From positions 46,506 through 110,505 of the forward strand of contig JBDTOT010000012.1 of NCBI GenBank assembly GCA_039933105.1: DNA of 64,000 nt. The letters run 5' to 3'. A program made the position numbers and the translations under genes. Each line of letters starts with the position of its first letter. Position 1 is the stretch's first letter. The notes under the pieces are model-generated. The model saw only the letters and a list, made by a program, of their open reading frames with translations, ran no database searches and was not told the origin of the DNA. Shown here one piece after another: positions 50,588 through 60,478 of this stretch. The DNA is from FEN-1219 sp039933105. Lineage in GTDB: Bacteria > Pseudomonadota > Gammaproteobacteria > Steroidobacterales > Rariloculaceae.

Positions 50588-51714
50588 GGCGCCATCAACT
50601 TCCTGTGTCCGTGGATCGACGCGAGCATACCGAAACCCGCCATGAGGGTCACCATCGAGGTGCCGCCTGCGCTCACGAGCGGCAGCGGCACGCCGACGAT
50701 GGGCATGAGCCCGGACACCATGCCCGCGTTGACGAATACATAAAAGAAGAACGTCAGCGACAACGCACCCGCCAACAGGCGCGTGAACGTGTCCTGCGCT
50801 TGCAACGCGATGTACAAGCCGCGGCCGACGATCGCGAGATACAACACGATGAGCAACAGCAAGCCGAGCAATCCGAACTCCTCGCCCATGACCGCGAAGA
50901 TAAAGTCCGTGGAGCGTTCCGGCAGGAACTCGAGGTGCGCCTGCGTGCCGTTCAGCCAGCCTTTGCCGAACAAGCCGCCGGAGCCGATCGCGATCTTGGC
51001 CTGGATCGTGTTGTACCCCGTGCCGAGCGGGTCCGATTCTGGATTCAGGAACACGAACACGCGCGCGCGCTGGTAGTCGTGCATGTAGTGCCAAAGCACG
51101 GGCGCCGCGCACAACCCCGCGATGGCGACCGCGAGCATGACCCACACGCTGATGCCGGCAAGCAGAATCGTGAGCCCACCCGATGCGATGACGAGCAATG
51201 CCGTTCCGAGATCGGGCTGTTCCGCGATCAAAAAGGCCGGCACGGTGACGATCAGCACCATAGCCACGGTTTGCATGAACGTGGGCGGCAACCGCCGCTC
51301 GTGCATGAACCACGCGACCATCATCGGCGCCGCGAGCTTCAAGATCTCCGACGGCTGAAAACGCACGACGCCGAGATCGAGCCAGCGTTGCGCGCCCTTG
51401 CCAATCTCGCCCTCGACCATGACGACGAGCAATAGCGCCAGCCCTAAGAAGAACACCCACGGCGTGAAGATGCGCAGATAGCGCGGCGGGACCTGCGACA
51501 GCACGAAGAACGCAGCGAGCCCCAGCCCGAAGCGCATGCCCTGGCGCAGCAGCAAACCCAAGTCGGCCCCGAGCGCGCTGTACAGTACGACGCCACCGAC
51601 ACCCGCGATCAGGCACAGCAGCACGATCAGCGGCACGTCGACGACGAGCCCGCCGAGCGGCCGCCAGCGCCCGGCGCCCGTCGTGCGACCCCATTCAAGG
51701 TTCGCTAGCGACAT
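50584..51714 (-). CDS. mrdB: Rod-shape SEDS glycosyltransferase RodA
   Basis: 376 residues, about ten membrane helices. SEDS motifs include GKGAQRWLDLGVVRFQPSE, EQPDLGTALLV, NTIQAKIAIGSGGLFGKGW, FLPERSTDFIFAVMGEEFG and the C-terminal GVPLPLVSAGGTSMVTLMAG. It polymerises lipid II with its partner PBP2, whose gene it overlaps by 20 bases. Confidence 0.95.
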   Translation of the reverse strand: MSLANLEWGRTTGAGRWRPLGGLVVDVPLIVLLCLIAGVGGVVLYSALGADLGLLLRQGMRFGLGLAAFFVLSQVPPRYLRIFTPWVFFLGLALLLVVMVEGEIGKGAQRWLDLGVVRFQPSEILKLAAPMMVAWFMHERRLPPTFMQTVAMVLIVTVPAFLIAEQPDLGTALLVIASGGLTILLAGISVWVMLAVAIAGLCAAPVLWHYMHDYQRARVFVFLNPESDPLGTGYNTIQAKIAIGSGGLFGKGWLNGTQAHLEFLPERSTDFIFAVMGEEFGLLGLLLLIVLYLAIVGRGLYIALQAQDTFTRLLAGALSLTFFFYVFVNAGMVSGLMPIVGVPLPLVSAGGTSMVTLMAGFGMLASIHGHRKLMAP

Positions 51715-53617
51715 AGCCCTCCGCGGCGAAATATGCCTCCAGAATCTTGCGCACTACGGGCGCGGCAGCATCCGCACCGAAGCCGCCGTTCTCGACGATG
51801 ACCGCGATGGCAATGCGCGGCTCGTCGGCCGGCGCATAGGCGGTAAACCAGCTGTGATCGCGCAGCCGCTCGTCCACGTCGCCCTCTTTGTATTTTTCTT
51901 CCTGGCCAACCGTGAATACCTGTGCCGTGCCGGTCTTACCGGCCACCTTATAGGTAATGCCCTTCATCGCCGCGCGCCCCGTTCCGTGCGCCTCCGACGT
52001 GACACCCACCATCGCGTCGCGCACGAAGTCCCAATGCTCCGGGTTGTGGGCGACTCGCGTCAGCGACGCGGGATCGAGATACTTGACCGCACGCGTGGTG
52101 CCATTTTCGATGCCGATCAGAAAGCGCGGCGGGTGCCCTTCGCCGCGCGCAGCCATCGTGGCCTCGGCGTGTGCGAGTTGCAGGGGCGTCACCAACATGT
52201 AGCCCTGACCGACGCCGGTGTTCACCGTCTCGCCCAAGTACCAGGTTTGATCCTCTCGGCGCGCGAAGCGTTTCCGCTTCCATTCGGGCGACGGCAGGAT
52301 GCCGGATTTCTCGCCTTCGATGTCGAGTCCGGACACGGCGCCGAAACCGAATGCCTTGAGGCCGCTCGCCATGTCATCGATGCCGATCATCGTTGCGAGT
52401 TGGTAGTAGTACACGTCGCACGAACGCACGATCGCGTCGTGCATGTCCACGGGCCCGTGCGTGCCGCCTTTACCTTCGCGGTACCTATGGGTTTGACCCG
52501 GCAGATGGTACTCGCCGGGGCAGTACACGGGTTTATGCGGATCGATGGTCTCGTGTTCGAGCGCCACGAGCGAGATAAACGGCTTGACGGTAGATCCCGG
52601 CGGATATGTGCCTGCCAGCGCACGATTCACGAGCGGTTTGTCGGCATCCATCGTCAGCGCGTTGTAGTCGGCGCGGCTCAAACCCGCGGCGAACCGGTTG
52701 GGGTCGAACGCGGGAGTGCTCACGAACGCAAGCACATCGCCGTTGCGCGGATCGATTGCGACGGCGGCGCCACGCGCGTCTTTGAGGGCTTCCTGCGCGG
52801 CGAGCTGCAGCCGCATATCGAGCGACAGCACGATGTTGTTGCCGGGCACCGGCGGCTTGCTTTCGAGGCCGCCGATTAAGTTCGAGACGTTTTCGGCGTG
52901 CGCCTTGACGGTAGGGTCGAAAAGTACGCGACCCTGAGCGTTCACCACCTGCTGCCGATAACCGACACGGCCGTGCAGATCGGTTTCGTACGCGCGCTCG
53001 ATGCCGGTTTTGCCGATCTGCGACGACGCGGCGTATTCGCTGCGGTCGATGCGCTCGAGATCGGCCAAGCTGATGCTGCCGACGTAGCCGATTGCGTGTG
53101 CGCTGGCCTCGCCGAACGGGTAGTAGCGAGCGAGCGCTTCCTGGATCTCGATGCCGGGGAAGCGGTGTCGGCGCACGGCGAACGTGGCCGCCTGCTCTTC
53201 CGTGAGGTTACTGAGCTTCACGGGCTCGAAACCACGATGCGAGCGGATCAGATCGCGCAGCGCGTTGTGCTCCGATGCGTCGATCAGGTTTAGCTTCTCG
53301 AGCGAGTTCAGCGTCTCCTGGAGATTGTCGATTTCCTCGCCGATTGCGATGAGCTCCCAGCTCGGCTGATTCTCGGCAATCACGATGCCATTGCGGTCGT
53401 AGATCAGGCCGCGATTCGGCGGCAGCGGTTCGATGCGGTAGCGGTTACCCTGCGAGAGCTCGCTGAAGCGCTGGTAGTCGAAGATCTGCAGCTGCACGAG
53501 CCGCATCGCGAGTAGTCCCGTCAGCAAAAGAATGATGATGCCGGCCGCGATGATGCGCGACAGGAACAGCCGTTGTTCCTGCCAGTGATCCTTCAGTGCT
53601 AGAGACGGCCCGGCCAT
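51695..53617 (-). CDS. mrdA: Penicillin-binding protein 2 (elongation transpeptidase)
   Basis: 640 residues from ATG 53617. One membrane helix (about 20-40), a pedestal domain, and a transpeptidase domain with GTYPPGSTVKPF (active-site Ser and Lys), RSCDVYYYQLA and KTGTAQ, plus YNALTMDADKPLVNRAL. It cross-links glycan made by RodA within the elongasome. It starts 2 bases after mreD. Confidence 0.95.
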   Translation of the reverse strand: MAGPSLALKDHWQEQRLFLSRIIAAGIIILLLTGLLAMRLVQLQIFDYQRFSELSQGNRYRIEPLPPNRGLIYDRNGIVIAENQPSWELIAIGEEIDNLQETLNSLEKLNLIDASEHNALRDLIRSHRGFEPVKLSNLTEEQAATFAVRRHRFPGIEIQEALARYYPFGEASAHAIGYVGSISLADLERIDRSEYAASSQIGKTGIERAYETDLHGRVGYRQQVVNAQGRVLFDPTVKAHAENVSNLIGGLESKPPVPGNNIVLSLDMRLQLAAQEALKDARGAAVAIDPRNGDVLAFVSTPAFDPNRFAAGLSRADYNALTMDADKPLVNRALAGTYPPGSTVKPFISLVALEHETIDPHKPVYCPGEYHLPGQTHRYREGKGGTHGPVDMHDAIVRSCDVYYYQLATMIGIDDMASGLKAFGFGAVSGLDIEGEKSGILPSPEWKRKRFARREDQTWYLGETVNTGVGQGYMLVTPLQLAHAEATMAARGEGHPPRFLIGIENGTTRAVKYLDPASLTRVAHNPEHWDFVRDAMVGVTSEAHGTGRAAMKGITYKVAGKTGTAQVFTVGQEEKYKEGDVDERLRDHSWFTAYAPADEPRIAIAVIVENGGFGADAAAPVVRKILEAYFAAEGYVASEP

Positions 53618-53619
53618 GC

Positions 53620-54105
53620 TCAGAGCCTCACCCGTGCTTCGCGGTGGCCACGGTCGAACACGTACGCCAGCGCGAGCCACACGAACGTGCCCGTGAACGG
53701 TGGCAGCCAGCGCTCAACAAGCGGCACGTTACGGCCGACGATGCCGTCGATCCAAAACAGGATGAACTCGTACAAGCACAGCAGCACGAACACGGTGATC
53801 GCGAGCTGCGACACCGGGAACACGCGAAACCGCAGGTGGAACTTGTCCGCGAGATACACGACCGCCAGCAACGCGAGGGCGTTCTGCCCGAGCAACGCGC
53901 CAGACAACGTGTCGAGCGCGAGCCCCATCCAGAACGCCGTCAGCAGACTGAACTTGCGCGGCGCCATCAGCGACCAGTAAATCAGCACGACGGCCATCCA
54001 ATCCGGCCGCAGCGGTTCGATGATGTCCGGCAGCGGCAGCACGCCGAGCACGAGCGTCAGCACGAGGCTGATGGCTGGGACCATGAATCCAGTTCTCGCC
54101 GCCAT
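53620..54105 (-). CDS. mreD: Rod-shape-determining protein MreD
   Basis: 161 residues, about five membrane helices. RPDWMAVVLIYWSLMAPRKF and GLALDTLSGALLGQNALAL are characteristic of MreD. It links MreC to the membrane part of the elongasome. Its ATG shares one base with the mreC stop (TGATG). Confidence 0.93.
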   Translation of the reverse strand: MAARTGFMVPAISLVLTLVLGVLPLPDIIEPLRPDWMAVVLIYWSLMAPRKFSLLTAFWMGLALDTLSGALLGQNALALLAVVYLADKFHLRFRVFPVSQLAITVFVLLCLYEFILFWIDGIVGRNVPLVERWLPPFTGTFVWLALAYVFDRGHREARVRL

Positions 54106-55028
54106 CAGTGCGCGTCCGCCACTTTGGCGCCGGCAGGCGCAGCCACCGTGCCGGCAGCGGGTTTGATCTTGGGGTCACCCGGCGCCTTCTCGTCGTTCCA
54201 CACGAGCAGCACCTCGCGATCTCGATCGAGCGCAGACACTGGCTCCGCAATGACTTCGGAGAAGGATTGCTCCGGCTGCAGATTCACTTCCACGACTCGC
54301 CCGACGGGATAGCCGGCCGGAAACACGCCACCGAGGCCCGACGACACGAGCAGATCGCCTTGTTTGATGTCGGCGCTGTTCGTCAGATACGGCAGCCGCA
54401 GGCGCGCACTGTCGCCAGTACCGACGGCGATCGTACGCAAACCGTTGCGATTCACGCTGACCGGCACCGCGGTATCGGCGTCCGTGATTAGCACGGCTTC
54501 GGCGGTGAACGCGTCCACGCGCACGATCTGACCCACGATGCCCTGCGCGTCGAGCAGCGCCTGGCCCACGAACACGCCGTCGGCCGCACCGCGATTCAAG
54601 TCGAAGCGCTGGCGATACGGGTTCAGGTCCACCGAAAGAATTTCAGCGACGAGCGCGCGCAAGCCGACGCGCTCTGTCGAGTCGAGCAATTGTCGCAGGC
54701 GCTCGTTCTCCGTCTCGAGCGCGGCGAGCTGTTGCAGGCGAAATTCAGCTTCAAGCCGCTGGCGCTTCAGCTGCTCGTTTTCCGCGATCAGCGCGGAGCG
54801 TTCCGTGAAGTTGACGCTAGCCGACTGCCACGTGCGAAACGGCAAATCCACGAGCACGCGCACGGGATAGACGACGACGGAAAGTGCTTGGCGCACGCGC
54901 TGCAGATGCTGCTGGCGTTGATCGAGCATCATGAGCGCAATACACACGATGGCGAGCAGCACGAATCGCACGCCCAGCGAGAACCCGCTTCGCCCGAGTC
55001 CGGCGGCGGCTCTACCTGGGACGCTCAT
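54105..55028 (-). CDS. mreC: Rod-shape-determining protein MreC
   Basis: 307 residues. One N-terminal helix (FVLLAIVCIALMMLD), a coiled coil (about 65-110), and the two beta-domains with LNRGAADGVFVGQALLDAQG, LITDADTAVPVSVNRNG, LLVSSGLGGVFPAGYPVGRV. It activates PBP2-RodA in the periplasm. The extra C-terminal tail of about 40 residues is Ala/Pro/Lys-rich. Confidence 0.94.
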   Translation of the reverse strand: MSVPGRAAAGLGRSGFSLGVRFVLLAIVCIALMMLDQRQQHLQRVRQALSVVVYPVRVLVDLPFRTWQSASVNFTERSALIAENEQLKRQRLEAEFRLQQLAALETENERLRQLLDSTERVGLRALVAEILSVDLNPYRQRFDLNRGAADGVFVGQALLDAQGIVGQIVRVDAFTAEAVLITDADTAVPVSVNRNGLRTIAVGTGDSARLRLPYLTNSADIKQGDLLVSSGLGGVFPAGYPVGRVVEVNLQPEQSFSEVIAEPVSALDRDREVLLVWNDEKAPGDPKIKPAAGTVAAPAGAKVADAH

Positions 55029-55068
55029 GCGGTGCTCTCCTACGCGGTTGATGCCTTAGGGGAGGAGA

Positions 55069-56112
55069 TCACTCCACCGAGAACGCGGACGGACCGTACT
55101 CGTCGAGAAGCTCGAGTACTCGACCGCCGCCACGTGCCACGCAAGTCAGCGGATCATCCGCGATGACGACGGGCAGACCGGTTTCCTCGGTCAGCAGCTT
55201 GTCGATGTCAGTCAGCAGCGCGCCACCGCCGGTGAGCACGATGCCGCGCTCCGCAACGTCCGCGCCAAGTTCCGGGGGAGTTTGTTCGAGCGCGAGCTTC
55301 ACGGCACCGACGATGCCTTGCAGCGGTTCCTGCAACGCCTCGAGGATTTCGTTGCTGTTCAGCGTGAAGCTGCGCGGCACGCCTTCCGAGAGATTGCGGC
55401 CCTTGACCGAGATCTCGCGCACGTCCTGGCCCGGATACGCGGAGCCGATCTCGTGCTTGATGCGCTCGGCCGTGGCTTCGCCGATCAAAATTCCGTAGTT
55501 GCGACGCACGTAGTTCGTGATGGCTTCGTCGAACCGATCGCCGCCGATGCGCACGCTCGCCGCATACACGATGCCGTTCAGCGAAATGACTGCGACTTCC
55601 GACGTGCCGCCGCCAATGTCGAGCACCATCGAGCCGCGCGCTTCGTGCACCGGCATGCCAGCGCCGATCGCAGCAGCCATAGGTTCTTCGACCAGATACA
55701 CCTTGCGCGCACCGGCGCCCTCGGCCGACTCGCGAATCGCGCGCCGCTCGACTTGCGTGGAACCATACGGCACACACACGAGCACGCGCGGGCTCGGGCG
55801 GAAGTAACGTGAACCGTGCGCCTTCTTGATGAAGTACTGCAGCATCTTCTCGGTGACGCTGAAGTCGGCGATGACGCCGTCTTTCAGCGGGCGAATGGCA
55901 GTGATATGCCCCGGCGTGCGGCCAAGCATGTTCTTGGCCTCTTGGCCGACGGCTTCGAGCACCTTACCGCCGCGACCGGATTCCTCCCGGATCGCGACCA
56001 CCGAAGGCTCGTTCAACACAATGCCGCGCCCCCGGACGTAAATCAGGGTGTTGGCGGTGCCGAGATCGATGGACAGGTCGTTGGAGAAATATCCGAGAAA
56101 GCTCTTTAACAT
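55069..56112 (-). CDS. mreB: Rod-shape-determining actin homologue MreB
   Basis: 347 residues from ATG 56112. Actin-fold motifs SIDLGTANTLIY, GSMVLDIGGGTSEVAVI, IGGDRFDEAI and GIVLTGGGALL are present, and MLKSFLGYFSNDL is the usual membrane-binding N-terminus. It positions the elongasome. It is the first gene of the operon running to lipB, with a good promoter 34 bases upstream. Confidence 0.97.
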   Translation of the reverse strand: MLKSFLGYFSNDLSIDLGTANTLIYVRGRGIVLNEPSVVAIREESGRGGKVLEAVGQEAKNMLGRTPGHITAIRPLKDGVIADFSVTEKMLQYFIKKAHGSRYFRPSPRVLVCVPYGSTQVERRAIRESAEGAGARKVYLVEEPMAAAIGAGMPVHEARGSMVLDIGGGTSEVAVISLNGIVYAASVRIGGDRFDEAITNYVRRNYGILIGEATAERIKHEIGSAYPGQDVREISVKGRNLSEGVPRSFTLNSNEILEALQEPLQGIVGAVKLALEQTPPELGADVAERGIVLTGGGALLTDIDKLLTEETGLPVVIADDPLTCVARGGGRVLELLDEYGPSAFSVE

Positions 56113-56145
56113 CGAGGCCCAAGGCCGCTTGGAGAATGGATGGCG

Positions 56146-56174
56146 ACTGTAGCAACGGGTAGGACAATCCACAA
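56146..56174 (-). promoter_or_regulatory. Sigma-70 promoter of mreB
   Basis: On the minus strand, TTGTGG (-35, 56169-56174) is followed by a 17-base spacer and TACAGT (-10, 56146-56151). Transcription would start about 25 bases before the mreB ATG. A TATAGT at 56183-56188 on the opposite strand is a candidate -10 for the divergent gatCAB operon. Confidence 0.6.
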
Positions 56175-56216
56175 GCGACGTGTATAGTCTAATGAGAAGT
56201 CCATCACTACGCTTTT

Positions 56217-56516
56217 TTGGCCGCAAAACCCGTGCTCGGACCCGATGACATTCGTCGCCTCTGCCGGCTCGCTCGCCTAGACATCAGCGCCACGGAAATT
56301 GCCGACGTTTCGGCCAAGCTTTCCAGCATCGTTGCCCTGGTCGACCAGCTTCAGGCGGTCGACACCGCCGGCGTGGCGCCCATGGCGCATCCGCTCGACC
56401 GGCCGCAGCGGCTGCGCGCCGACGTCGTCACGGAAGTCGACCGTCACGAGCTCTACCAGCGCAACGCTGCGCAGGTAGAACGTGATCTATATCTCGTTCC
56501 GAAGGTCATCGAATAG
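56217..56516 (+). CDS. gatC: Aspartyl/glutamyl-tRNA amidotransferase subunit C
   Basis: 99 residues from TTG 56217; a GTG at 56232 immediately before LGPDDIRRL is an alternative and nearer the family's usual start. GPDDIRRLCRLARLDISATE, APMAHPLDRPQRLRADVV and ERDLYLVPKVIE match GatC. It stabilises GatA in the complex that converts misacylated Glu-tRNA(Gln) or Asp-tRNA(Asn) to the correct form. Confidence 0.93.
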   Translation: MAAKPVLGPDDIRRLCRLARLDISATEIADVSAKLSSIVALVDQLQAVDTAGVAPMAHPLDRPQRLRADVVTEVDRHELYQRNAAQVERDLYLVPKVIE

Positions 56517-56588
56517 CACCGACGGCCCTGGCTTCAGCGTCGCGAGGCGGCGCGGGCCGGGACGTTGCACTCGACCAGCGACTCACGC

Positions 56589-58046
56589 ATGCACACACGC
56601 ACATTGGCCCAGCTCTCCGCCGACTTGCGCGCGCGGCGAATGTCGGCAACGGAGGTCACGCAGCACTTCCTGGAGCGCATCGGGCGCCACGATGCGGCGT
56701 TGAACTCGTTCATCACGGTAACGGGCGAGCAAGCGCTCGCGGCGGCGGCGGCCGCTGACAAGCGGCTCGCGAGCGGTGATACCACGCCGCTGACCGGCTT
56801 GCCGATCGCGCACAAAGACATCTTCTGCACCGCGGGCGTGAAGACCTCGTGCGCGTCGAAGATGCTCGACAATTTCGTGGCGCCCTACGACGCCACGGTC
56901 GTCGAGCGGTTGCAGAACGCCGGCGTCGTGATGCTCGGCAAGACCAACATGGACGAGTTTGCGATGGGCTCGTCGAACGAGACCAGCTTCTACGGGCCCG
57001 TGAAAAATCCTTGGGATCACACGCTCGTGCCCGGCGGCTCGTCAGGCGGCTCGGCCGCCGCGGTCGCGTCGCGCATCGCGCCCGCCGCCACCGGCACCGA
57101 CACCGGCGGCTCGATTCGCCAGCCGGCAGCGCTCACGGGCATCACCGGCATCAAACCGACGTACGGCCGCGTGTCGCGTTACGGCATGATCGCGTTCGCA
57201 TCGAGCCTCGATCAAGCCGGCGTACTGACGCAAACGGCCGAAGACGCCGCGTTGCTGCTCGAAGCGATGTCGGGCTACGACGAGCGCGACTCGACGTCCC
57301 TCGACGAGCCCGTGCCGCAATACTCGAAGATCGTGAACGAGCCGTGGGAGAAGATCACGATCGGCGTGCCCGAGAGCTTCTTCGACACAGGGCTCGACCC
57401 CGACAACGCCACGGCGCTGCGCACGGCATTGAAGGAGCTCGAGAAGCTCGGCGCCACGTTGAAGCCGATCAAGCTCGACTACATCCACCTGTCCGTGCCC
57501 GCCTACTACGTGGTGGCGCCGGCGGAAGCATCATCGAATCTGTCGCGCTTCGACGGCGTGAGGTTCGGCTATCGCTCGGCTGCGAAGGCCGACGATCTGC
57601 TGGCGTTCTACATGCGCAATCGCGGCGAAGGATTCGGCGCCGAGGTCAAACGGCGAATCCTGACCGGCGCGTACGTGCTGTCAGCCGGTTACTTCGACGC
57701 GTACTACTTGCAGGCGCAGAAGGTCCGCAAGCTCGTGAGCGACGACTTCACACGCGCGTTCCGCGAAGTCGATTTTGTCGCGGGGCCTACGACGCCAGCG
57801 CCGGCGTTCGGCCTCGGCCAGAAGACCGGCGACCCGATCCAAATGTACTTGAACGACATCTACACGATCGGCGCGAACCTCGCGGGTCTGCCGGCGATGT
57901 CGTTGCCGTGCGGACTCGTGCGTGGCTTGCCCGTTGGACTGCAACTCGTCGCGCCGCCGTTGCACGAGGCGCAATTGCTGAAGACCGGCCACCACTTCCA
58001 ACGCGCAACCGACTGGCACCAGCGCGTGCCGGCGAGTTACGCGTAG
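56589..58046 (+). CDS. gatA: Aspartyl/glutamyl-tRNA amidotransferase subunit A
   Basis: 485 residues from ATG 56589 (TTG 56565 is in frame but unneeded). Amidase-signature enzyme: catalytic Lys in PIAHKDIFCTAG, Ser pair in LVPGGSSGGSAAAVAS and TDTGGSIRQPAAL, and GIKPTYGRVSRYG. It releases ammonia from glutamine and channels it to GatB. Confidence 0.96.
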   Translation: MHTRTLAQLSADLRARRMSATEVTQHFLERIGRHDAALNSFITVTGEQALAAAAAADKRLASGDTTPLTGLPIAHKDIFCTAGVKTSCASKMLDNFVAPYDATVVERLQNAGVVMLGKTNMDEFAMGSSNETSFYGPVKNPWDHTLVPGGSSGGSAAAVASRIAPAATGTDTGGSIRQPAALTGITGIKPTYGRVSRYGMIAFASSLDQAGVLTQTAEDAALLLEAMSGYDERDSTSLDEPVPQYSKIVNEPWEKITIGVPESFFDTGLDPDNATALRTALKELEKLGATLKPIKLDYIHLSVPAYYVVAPAEASSNLSRFDGVRFGYRSAAKADDLLAFYMRNRGEGFGAEVKRRILTGAYVLSAGYFDAYYLQAQKVRKLVSDDFTRAFREVDFVAGPTTPAPAFGLGQKTGDPIQMYLNDIYTIGANLAGLPAMSLPCGLVRGLPVGLQLVAPPLHEAQLLKTGHHFQRATDWHQRVPASYA

Positions 58047-58056
58047 CCGTGCCGCC

Positions 58057-59493
58057 ATGACCTGGGAAACAGTAATCGGCCTCGAGATCCACGCGCAGCT
58101 CGCCACGGCAAGCAAGATCTTCTCCGGAGCGTCTACGAAATACGGTGCGTCGCCAAACACACAGGCGAGCCTCGTCGACCTCGGCTACCCGGGCGTACTG
58201 CCCGTGTTGAACGGCCAGGCCGTGACGATGGCCGTAAAGTTCGGCCTCGCGACCGGCTGCGAAGTAGCGCGACGTTCGGTGTTCGCGCGAAAGAACTACT
58301 TCTACCCCGATTTGCCGAAGGGCTACCAGATCAGCCAGTACGAGCTGCCGATCGTGCATACCGGTCACGTGGACGTGCGGCTCGAGGACGGCAGCACGCG
58401 ACGCGTGACCATCGTGCGCGCGCACCTCGAGGAAGACGCAGGCAAGTCGCTGCACGAGGATTTCGCCGGCATGTCGGGCATCGACTTGAACCGTGCCGGC
58501 ACGGCCCTGCTCGAGATCGTGTCGGCGCCCGATCTGCGTACCGCGCAGGAAGCGGGCGCCTACATGCGCAAAATTCATGCGCTCGTGCGCTACCTCGAGA
58601 TCTGCGACGGCAACCTGCAGGAAGGCTCGTTCCGCTGCGACGCGAACGTCTCCGTGCGCCGCATGGGCGACACGAAGCTCGGCACCCGCACGGAGCTGAA
58701 GAACTTGAACTCCTTCCGCTTCGTCGAGAAGGCCATCGATATCGAGCGCGACCGCCAGATCGAGCTGATCGAGGGCGGCGGCAAGGTCACGCAGGAAACG
58801 CGGCTCTTCGATCCCGATCGCGAAGAAACCCGGCCGATGCGCAGCAAGGAGGAAGCGAACGACTACCGCTACTTCCCCGATCCGGATCTGCTGCCGATCG
58901 TCATAGACGACGCGTTGATCGAGCGGGTGCGCGCGACACTGCCGGAGCTACCCGATGCGAAGCGCGAGCGCTTCACGAGCGCTTACGGCCTGCCGGCGTA
59001 CGATGCGGGCGTGCTCACGGTCGACAAGCGGCTCGCCGATTACTTCGAGACCGTAGCCAAGAGCACCAAGGCAGCTCCAAAGATCGCCGCGAACTGGGTC
59101 ATGGGCGAACTCACGGCCGCGCTGCATCGCGAAAACCTCGAAGTGGGCGCAAGCCGCATGCCCGCCGCAGCACTTGCAGTGCTGCTCGACAAAATCGAGG
59201 CCGGCACGATCTCCGGCAAGATCGCGAAAGAAGTATTCGAAGCCGTGTGGAACGGCGAAGGCAGCGTCGATGCTGTGATAGAGAAGCGCGGCCTCGTGCA
59301 GATCTCCGACACCGGGGCCATCGACAAGCTCGTCGCCGAAGTCATTGCGGCGAACGCCGCGCAGGTCGAGCAATTCCGCGCCGGCAAGCAGCAGGTGCTC
59401 GGCTTCCTCGTCGGCCAAGTCATGAAGATGTCGAAGGGCAAAGCCAACCCGCAGCAAGTCAACGAAGCGCTGCGCAAACAGCTTGGCGCATGA
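58057..59493 (+). CDS. gatB: Aspartyl/glutamyl-tRNA amidotransferase subunit B
   Basis: 478 residues. VIGLEIHAQLATASKIFSGA, KNYFYPDLPKGYQISQYE, EGSFRCDANVS and the C-terminal YqeY-like tail (VIEKRGLVQISDTGAIDKLV) are standard GatB. It binds tRNA and activates the side chain. Its end overlaps hslO by 4 bases. Confidence 0.97.
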   Translation: MTWETVIGLEIHAQLATASKIFSGASTKYGASPNTQASLVDLGYPGVLPVLNGQAVTMAVKFGLATGCEVARRSVFARKNYFYPDLPKGYQISQYELPIVHTGHVDVRLEDGSTRRVTIVRAHLEEDAGKSLHEDFAGMSGIDLNRAGTALLEIVSAPDLRTAQEAGAYMRKIHALVRYLEICDGNLQEGSFRCDANVSVRRMGDTKLGTRTELKNLNSFRFVEKAIDIERDRQIELIEGGGKVTQETRLFDPDREETRPMRSKEEANDYRYFPDPDLLPIVIDDALIERVRATLPELPDAKRERFTSAYGLPAYDAGVLTVDKRLADYFETVAKSTKAAPKIAANWVMGELTAALHRENLEVGASRMPAAALAVLLDKIEAGTISGKIAKEVFEAVWNGEGSVDAVIEKRGLVQISDTGAIDKLVAEVIAANAAQVEQFRAGKQQVLGFLVGQVMKMSKGKANPQQVNEALRKQLGA

Positions 59494-60344
59494 ACGAGGT
59501 TCAAGGCTTCATTCTCGAGACCGTGGGTATTCGCGGCACGCTCGTACGGCTCGAAGAAACCTGGCAGCAGGTCATCGCCGCGCACGACTACACGCCCGCG
59601 GTCCGTTTGTTGCTCGGCGAAGGCGTGGTCGCGGCGTTGCTGCTTGCGAGCGGCCTCAAGGCCACACCCAGCGTGTCACTGCAACTGCAAAGCGAGGGCG
59701 CGCTGAAGCTGCTGCTGATTCAATGCACGGACGGGCAGCGCGTGCGCGGCATGGCGTCGTTCAAACCCGAGCTGCAGCCCGGCCCGCTGCTCGGCGAAGG
59801 CCGCATGGTCGTGAATCTAAATACGGGCAAGCCGAACGGATTCTTTCAGGGCATCGTGCCGCTCGCGAGCAGCAAGCTCGACGAGTGCATCGAGGCGTAT
59901 TTCAATCAGTCCGAACAGCTCGAGACACGCCTGATATTGAAGACCGACGAGCAGCGCGTCGCGGGCCTGTTGTTGCAGGTGCTACCGGGGCACGGCGAAC
60001 GCCAAACGCTGGACGACTTCGAAGCCGCCGCCGCATGCGCGGCCACGGTCACGGCGGCGGAACTCACGAACCTGGCGGCCGAGGAGCTGCTGCCGAAGCT
60101 GTTCGCGGGCCACGCGATTCGGCTGTTCTCGGCGCGCCCGGTGTCGCACGACTGCCGCTGCACACCAGAGCGTCTCGCGGGCGTCGTGCAGATGCTCGGC
60201 GCCGACGAAGTGAAAACCTTACTCGCGGAACAGGGCCATGTGGAGCTCAGGTGCGAGTTCTGCAACCGCGCGTTTCGGTACGACTCCGGCCAAGCGCACG
60301 CGATCCTCGAGGGCACACCGCAGATCTCCTCTTCCGTCCACTGA
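59490..60344 (+). CDS. hslO: Redox-regulated chaperone Hsp33
   Basis: 284 residues from ATG 59490. The N-terminal chaperone domain has LLGEGVVAALLLASGLK and QCTDGQRVRGMA; the C-terminal redox switch has the zinc cysteines as CRC (about 226-228) and CEFC (about 257-260), the CxC/CxxC pattern of Hsp33. Oxidation forms disulfides and turns on holdase activity in the cytoplasm. Confidence 0.93.
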   Translation: MNEVQGFILETVGIRGTLVRLEETWQQVIAAHDYTPAVRLLLGEGVVAALLLASGLKATPSVSLQLQSEGALKLLLIQCTDGQRVRGMASFKPELQPGPLLGEGRMVVNLNTGKPNGFFQGIVPLASSKLDECIEAYFNQSEQLETRLILKTDEQRVAGLLLQVLPGHGERQTLDDFEAAAACAATVTAAELTNLAAEELLPKLFAGHAIRLFSARPVSHDCRCTPERLAGVVQMLGADEVKTLLAEQGHVELRCEFCNRAFRYDSGQAHAILEGTPQISSSVH

Positions 60345-60478
60345 GCCGAACACGGCGACAAGCGTTAGGCATTCGAGCAAATCTCTGTCGCTCATTCGAG
60401 ACACCGCGGTTTGACTCGCGCGCCGGCGGGCGGACATGATCCCGTCAGAACTCGCACGGATGGACCGCATCGATAGCC